64,000 nt of DNA, taken from assembly GCF_024323335.1 (NCBI RefSeq), contig NC_066579.1, positions 358,918,665-358,982,664 on the forward strand. Reading direction: 5' to 3'. This DNA comes from Lathyrus oleraceus. Lineage: Eukaryota; Streptophyta; Magnoliopsida; Fabales; Fabaceae. Within the stretch, counting starts at the first letter, position 1, and each line of letters opens with the position of its first letter. The notes below the pieces were generated by a model that saw only the letters and a list, made by a program, of their open reading frames with translations, was not told the DNA's origin and ran no database searches. Shown in pieces: positions 60,100-64,000 of the stretch. The position numbers and the translations under genes are program-made.

Positions 60100-61131
60100 T
60101 GCTGTTTAAGGTTTGCATTAGCTGGTTAATGGAAAAATAATCACAATTTGCACAAAAGAGGTGTTTTGACTAATTGGTGGATTTCACTCAAATGGCAAGG
60201 TGTGTGTGCACAGCTGCGAAAATGGGCCTTGTACACACTCCAAACATGTTTTCTGATCATTTTCAATTGGTAGGAGGTGTTGGAATTGGTTTAATTTGGA
60301 AACTCACTTTTTCACCTCACTTGAATTAATTCAAACCACTTCAAAAATGCCATTTTGATTGGTAAGCTTTTGATGAATTGTGATGACAAATTTGGAAAGA
60401 GGGCATCAAATAGGACTTGTAGCAAAAAACCCCACCTAATTTGGCCAAATGGTTTGGAAGATATGCCACTTTGAAGTTCAAAAATTTCTGAAAATGATTT
60501 GATCATAACTTGCCAACCATACATGGGAATTGAGTGTTCTTGGAATTTTTGGAAATGGGAGAACAAGATATTCAACTTTCATGTTGGGCAAAAATTCATT
60601 TGAAGCTTGTATCATGATGTAAGTTTGAGGAGCAAGACTTTCCATTTTTGGCAAATTCCAATTACCGGTCAACTTTCTATTTTTGGAAATTTCTTGTTTG
60701 ACTTCAAATTCTTCAATGATGATGCTTGACATGTTATATGAGGCTTATATGGACATGAATGAGGCCTCTCAAACCAATTCCTACCATCCAATCACTGATT
60801 AAATGCACAGTTGACAAACAGTTGACTTTCTAGGGTTTCTGGTGGACTGCACACTGACTGACGACTTCTGAGCAATCAAACCTTGACCAAATCACTTAAA
60901 AAGGACCCCTAGGTCATGTGAACATGTTGGACCAACCCTAGGGCCTTGTCTCATTGGAAATTGTACTTGCTTGCTTGATTGACTGATCTCCTGACCAGTT
61001 TGACCTAATCTGTCTGATGAACCTGCACTTGGGTAAAGGACAATGCAATGCTATGCAGTGGACTATGTTATGTTAATGACCTAACATGAAATGAATGTAC
61101 AAAATGTAGGGTGAAAATTTGAGGTGCTACA

Positions 61132-61136
61132 CTAAG
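61132..61136. repeat. Right target duplication CTAAG of solo LTR
   Basis: CTAAG directly follows the LTR end at 61131 and continues as CTAAGTAATTG, the intron donor of Element III. Confidence 0.93.
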
Positions 61137-61387
61137 TAATTGATTTTATATTTTCAAAATCCTTCTCATATGCCTAAGGGAGAAGTGAACATTGTTTGGG
61201 CATTTTAAATTGATCATCAATAAAATTAATTATATTCATCCACATCTATGATGTCTTGTTTTAACTTTTTGCTTTATTCTGAAAATGGTAATCACAAAAA
61301 ACATAAATAAACAATATAATATCCATCTGCATAATATTTGGTCACAAATTCACTTCTCTAAAATCAAAATATTAAATCATTATGCAG
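61136..61387 (+). other. Intron of Element III (donor split by solo LTR)
   Basis: GTAATT at 61136 to ATTATGCAG at 61387 is 252 bp of AT-rich sequence, closely similar to the Element II intron. Removing it would join the protease exon to RT in phase (AA + G, then TTG GTT CCT). The upstream exon is now separated from this donor by 4768 bp of LTR. Confidence 0.75.
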
Positions 61388-62564
61388 GTTGGTTCCTAAC
61401 CCCATTGAATACAATGATCCTTCTCCTTCTCCAAATTTTGAATTCCCTGTGTTTGAAGCCGAGGAGGAAAGTGATGTAGAAGTGAGTGATGAATTGACTC
61501 ATCTTCTTGAGCAAGATGAAAAGATTATTCAGTTGTTTGAAGAGAAGATTGAGCTAGTCAACTTGGGTTCCGAAGATGATGTGAAGGAAGTCAAGATTGG
61601 GTCTCGAATGTGTCCAGATGCTAAGAAGGGGTTGATTGATCTTCTTCGAGAGTATTCAAATGTGTTTGCTTGGTCCTATCAAGACATGCCTGGTTTGGAT
61701 TCTGAGATATTGGAGCATAGATTGTCGTTGAAGCCAGAATGCCTGCCAGTCAAGAAGAAGTTGAGAAAAACGCATCCTGATATGGCTGTGAAAATCAAAG
61801 AGGAAGTTCAAAAGCAGACTGGTGCCAGTTTCCTTGTGACCGTTGAATATCCACAATGGGTGGCCAATATTGTGCCAGTACCGAAGAAAGATGGAAAAGT
61901 CCACATGTGTGTTGACTATAGAGATTTGAATAAAGCCAGTCCGAAAGATGATTTCCCTCTGCCACACATTGATATGTTGGTAGACAATACTTCTAAATTC
62001 AATGTCTTTTCGTTTATGGATGGATTTTCCGGATATAATCAGATTAAGATGGCACCCGAAGATATGGAGAAGACCATATTCATTACACCCTGGGGAACAT
62101 TCTGTTATAGAGTGATGCCCTTCGGTTTAAAGAATGCTGGTGCAACTTACCAGAGAGCAATGACCACTCTTTTTCATGATATGATGCAGAAAGAGACTGA
62201 AGTGTATGTCGACGACATGATTGCTAAATCAATTGATGAAGAGGAACATGTTGAGAATTTGTTGAAGCTATTCCAGCATTTGAGGAAGTATAAACTCTGC
62301 TTGAATCCCAATAAGTGTACTTTTGGTGTTCGTTCTGGTAAGTTGTTGGGCTTTATTGTCAGCGAGAAGGGTATTGAGGTTGATCCTGACAAGGTCAAAG
62401 CAATACAAGAGATGCATGCGCCCAAAACTCAGAAGCAAGTCAGAGGTTTTCTCGGCCGCTTGAATTATATTTCAAGATTCATTTCCCACATGACTGCCAC
62501 ATGTGCGCCTATATTCACGCTTCTTCGGAAAGGTCAGTCTTGTGATTGGACCAAAGACTGCTAA
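61388..62564 (+). pseudogene. pol: Reverse transcriptase of Element III
   Basis: The open frame has about 391 codons from the splice acceptor. It holds an acidic lead (FEAEEESDVEVSDELTHLLE), SRMCPDAKKGLIDLLREYSN, WVANIVPVPKKDGKVHMCVD, FSFMDGFSGYNQIKMAPEDM, FGLKNAGATYQRAMTTLFHD and YVDD at 62205-62216, then the connection LNYISRFISHMTATCAPIFT. The RT domain itself is uninterrupted and keeps its catalytic residues. The frame ends at TAA (62562-62564) where Element II has Gln. As the upstream frames are broken, I call it part of a dead pol. Confidence 0.9.
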
Positions 62565-63107
62565 AAGCTTTTGATAGTATCAAGGAATATCTGCTTGAAC
62601 CTCCAATTTTTTCTCCACCTGTTGAACAAAGACCGTTGATCATGTATTTGACTGTGCTAGAAGATAGTATGGGTTGTGTCCTTGGTCAGCAAGATGAGAC
62701 TGGAAAGAAAGAATTTGCAATTTACTACCTCAGTAAGAAGTTCCCTGATTGTGAGACTCGGTATTCAATGCTTGAGAAGACTTGTTGCGCATTGGCTTGG
62801 GCTGCTAAGCGTCTGCGCCAGTATATGTTGAATCATACCACTTGGTTGATATCCAAAATGGATCTAATCAAGTATATATTTGAGAAGCCTGCTTTAACTA
62901 GGAGAATTGCCCATTGGTAGATGTTGTTATCAGAGTATGATATCGAATACCGATCTCAGAAAGCGATCAAAGGTAGTATCTTGGCTGACCATTTGGCTCA
63001 CTAACCAATTGAAGATTATCAGAGAGTGCAGTATGATTATCCTGATGAAGAGATTTTGTACTTGAAAATGAAAGATTGTGATGAGCCATTGCTAGAAGAA
63101 GGGCCAG
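62546..63107 (+). pseudogene. pol: RNase H of Element III, cut by an LTR
   Basis: YLTVLEDSMGCVLGQQDETG, YYLSKKFPDCETRYSMLEKT and RLRQYMLNHTTWLISKMDLI mark the first RNase H. TAG at 62918-62920 (Trp in Element II) and TAA at 63002-63004 interrupt it. It ends in EPLLEEGP at 63107, where the next LTR begins. The archaeal-like RNase H and integrase must lie beyond the window. Confidence 0.88.
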
Positions 63108-63321
63108 TGTAGCGGGGTATTTGTTACCATTAGAGATATTGACTAAATCCAAGGTAAATCATACAAGTCGAGTTGCCACCGCACTTCTATTTATCCAAAG
63201 GAATGGTTAGAAAGCGAACAAAAACCTAAAAGTTTTATCGAATAAAAAACTAGTAAAAATGTCAGAGATCTGGGTAAGGGGGTTGGTTATGCAATGAGAA
63301 GGTATTAGGCACCCAAAGCAT

Positions 63322-63337
63322 CCTAGGTACTCCTAGG
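63322..63337 (-). other. Hairpin with GTACTC loop, right-edge LTR
   Basis: CCTAG (63322-63326) pairs with CTAGG (63333-63337) around GTACTC. The loop is the same as in Element I but three of five stem pairs differ. Confidence 0.65.
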
Positions 63338-63478
63338 GAGCCCTTTTCACACTTGTTGTAAGGTTGGAATTTTGTGAAATTTTATTTGTGCAAACATGAT
63401 TGAAGGGATGAGAAAAGCGTGTATGTTTATCTAATGTACTACTTACTAAAAGAAGGGTCAAAAGAAAATGACTCGCAC

Positions 63479-63536
63479 GGACGTCGCATCCACTGCATAC
63501 GTATCTCATCTGAATCTGAGAATCAGAGTCTTCGTA
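63479..63536 (-). other. Folded leader module a, right-edge LTR
   Basis: The outer helix is TACG (63498-63501) with CGTA (63533-63536). The inner helix is TCTCA (63504-63508) with TGAGA (63517-63521). The first hairpin is weak (GGA/TCC). The sequence that follows, GTAGC-TCG-GCTAC (63535-63547), could pair with itself instead. Confidence 0.5.
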
Positions 63537-63573
63537 GCTCGGCTACCTATGGGTTAAGGAGGAGTGTGCTCGC

Positions 63574-63634
63574 TAAGACATCGCGTCTTATGCCTACGTA
63601 TCTCATCTAGGATGAAAATCAGAGCAAAACGTAG
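63574..63634 (-). other. Folded leader module b, right-edge LTR
   Basis: TAAGAC (63574-63579) pairs with GTCTTA (63585-63590), loop ATCGC. The outer helix is CTACGT (63594-63599) with ACGTAG (63629-63634). The inner helix is TCATC (63603-63607) with GATGA (63611-63615). Confidence 0.65.
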
Positions 63635-64000
63635 TTCGACTACCTATGGGGTAAGGGATGTGTTTTGGGGTGAACGACGTTACTACGCAATCTACCGGAT
63701 GCTCGACCTTTGGATACTTACTCGCCTGTAGTAGAAGGAGATAACGTGTTCTTAGGAGAAGAAAAATCAATGAGTTTGGGGTGTTTAGGGATGCTCATGC
63801 AAAAAGGCAGTCCTAGATGAAGGAATCGCGCTACCTTAAATGACATGCCACAAGAGGCTATACGAAACCTAAGAAATCGGTAACATGCGGGAAAAGTAAA
63901 GGGATCGAGAGATCTACCGTACGGATAAAGATCCGAAGTAACAACAATTAGATAAATAAGAAACCCAAAGACTCTTCCAAGCTAAACACCATCAAAGAAA

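Larger units (their letters stand above)
56364..61131 (-). mobile_element. Solo LTR of an Ogre-type family (4768 bp)
   Basis: The termini are TGTCGCATTA and GTGCTACA on the plus strand, with CTAAG on both sides. No internal region remains, so it is a solo LTR left by recombination between the two LTRs of one insertion. It is related to the Element I LTR (shared blocks at both ends, the 57440-57840 block and the cataacttgccaaccatacatggga block near 60505) but clearly diverged, so it is a separate family. The orientation is minus. A candidate TATA box (TATATATT on the minus strand) is at 60092-60099. No gene is inside. Confidence 0.95.
63108..64000 (-). repeat. Partial minus-oriented Ogre LTR, continues beyond window
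   Basis: It begins TGTAGCGGGG, the reverse of an LTR end CCCCGCTACA like that of Element III. It then shows the usual blocks: AAGGTATTAGGCACCC (63300), the GTACTC hairpin (63322) and folded modules at 63479 and 63574. It is inserted in Element III between the RNase H domains. Only about 893 bp are visible, so a full element or a solo LTR are both possible. No gene is seen. Confidence 0.85.

Noticed and set aside
1..64000. tRNA, rRNA or host protein-coding genes
   Set aside because: I scanned both strands by eye and found none; all recognisable coding sequence belongs to retrotransposons. Small structured RNAs outside the LTR modules cannot be excluded without a search.

Overview
This window looks like nuclear DNA of a large-genome legume, most likely tribe Fabeae (pea, vetch, faba bean, lentil). 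That placement is an inference: nearly every base belongs to giant Ty3/gypsy LTR retrotransposons of the Tat/Ogre type (LTRs of 4.7-5.0 kb, an extra ORF upstream of gag, an Arg-tRNA-like primer site, an intron between protease and reverse transcriptase, a second archaeal-like RNase H, tandem repeats 3' of pol). I see no host gene, tRNA, rRNA or CRISPR array. Short ORFs inside the LTRs look like chance frames.

Layout. (1) Element II is an old, minus-strand Ogre that forms the scaffold. The start of its 3' LTR is at 1-670, its repeat-rich 3' region at 671-1792 and 32762-37035, its decayed pol at 37036-40768, its intron at 40769-41026, its protease and gag at 41027-44340, and its ORF1 at 44606-45897. 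The rest lies beyond the window. (2) Element I (1793-32761, minus strand) is inserted in the repeat region of Element II. It is a tandem dimer, LTR-internal-LTR-internal-LTR, with nearly identical LTRs of 4964, 4967 and 4961 bp and one 5-bp target duplication (ATAGG) around the whole unit. Its internal regions (6757-14775 and 19743-27800) are deletion derivatives: no ORF1, no capsid core, no protease active site, and only scraps of RT, RNase H and integrase. The second unit still has an open 454-codon gag-like frame; the first is broken by a 48-bp deletion with an 8-bp filler. (3) Element III is a plus-strand Ogre inserted in ORF1 of Element II. It has its 5' LTR at 45898-50588, primer site at 50598-50615, ORF1 at 51457-52959, gag at 53196-54727, protease at 54728-56363, and RT/RNase H at 61388-63107. 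(4) A solo LTR (56364-61131, target duplication CTAAG) sits in Element III exactly at the 5' splice site of its intron. (5) Another minus-oriented LTR starts at 63108, between the two RNase H domains of Element III, and runs off the window.

The nesting gives an order: Element II is oldest, then Element III and Element I, then the insertions into Element III. Most stop codons in II and III are of the type left by C-to-T change.

The most interesting signal is in the LTRs. Downstream of the likely TATA box, every LTR that reaches this far carries one to three copies of a short folded module (an outer CTACGT/ACGTAG-type helix enclosing a second hairpin, flanked by another hairpin) plus a separate hairpin with an invariant six-base GTACTC loop. 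The helices are kept by paired base changes between copies and families, while loops stay nearly constant. This suggests a conserved structured element in the retrotransposon RNA leader. I do not know of a description of it.
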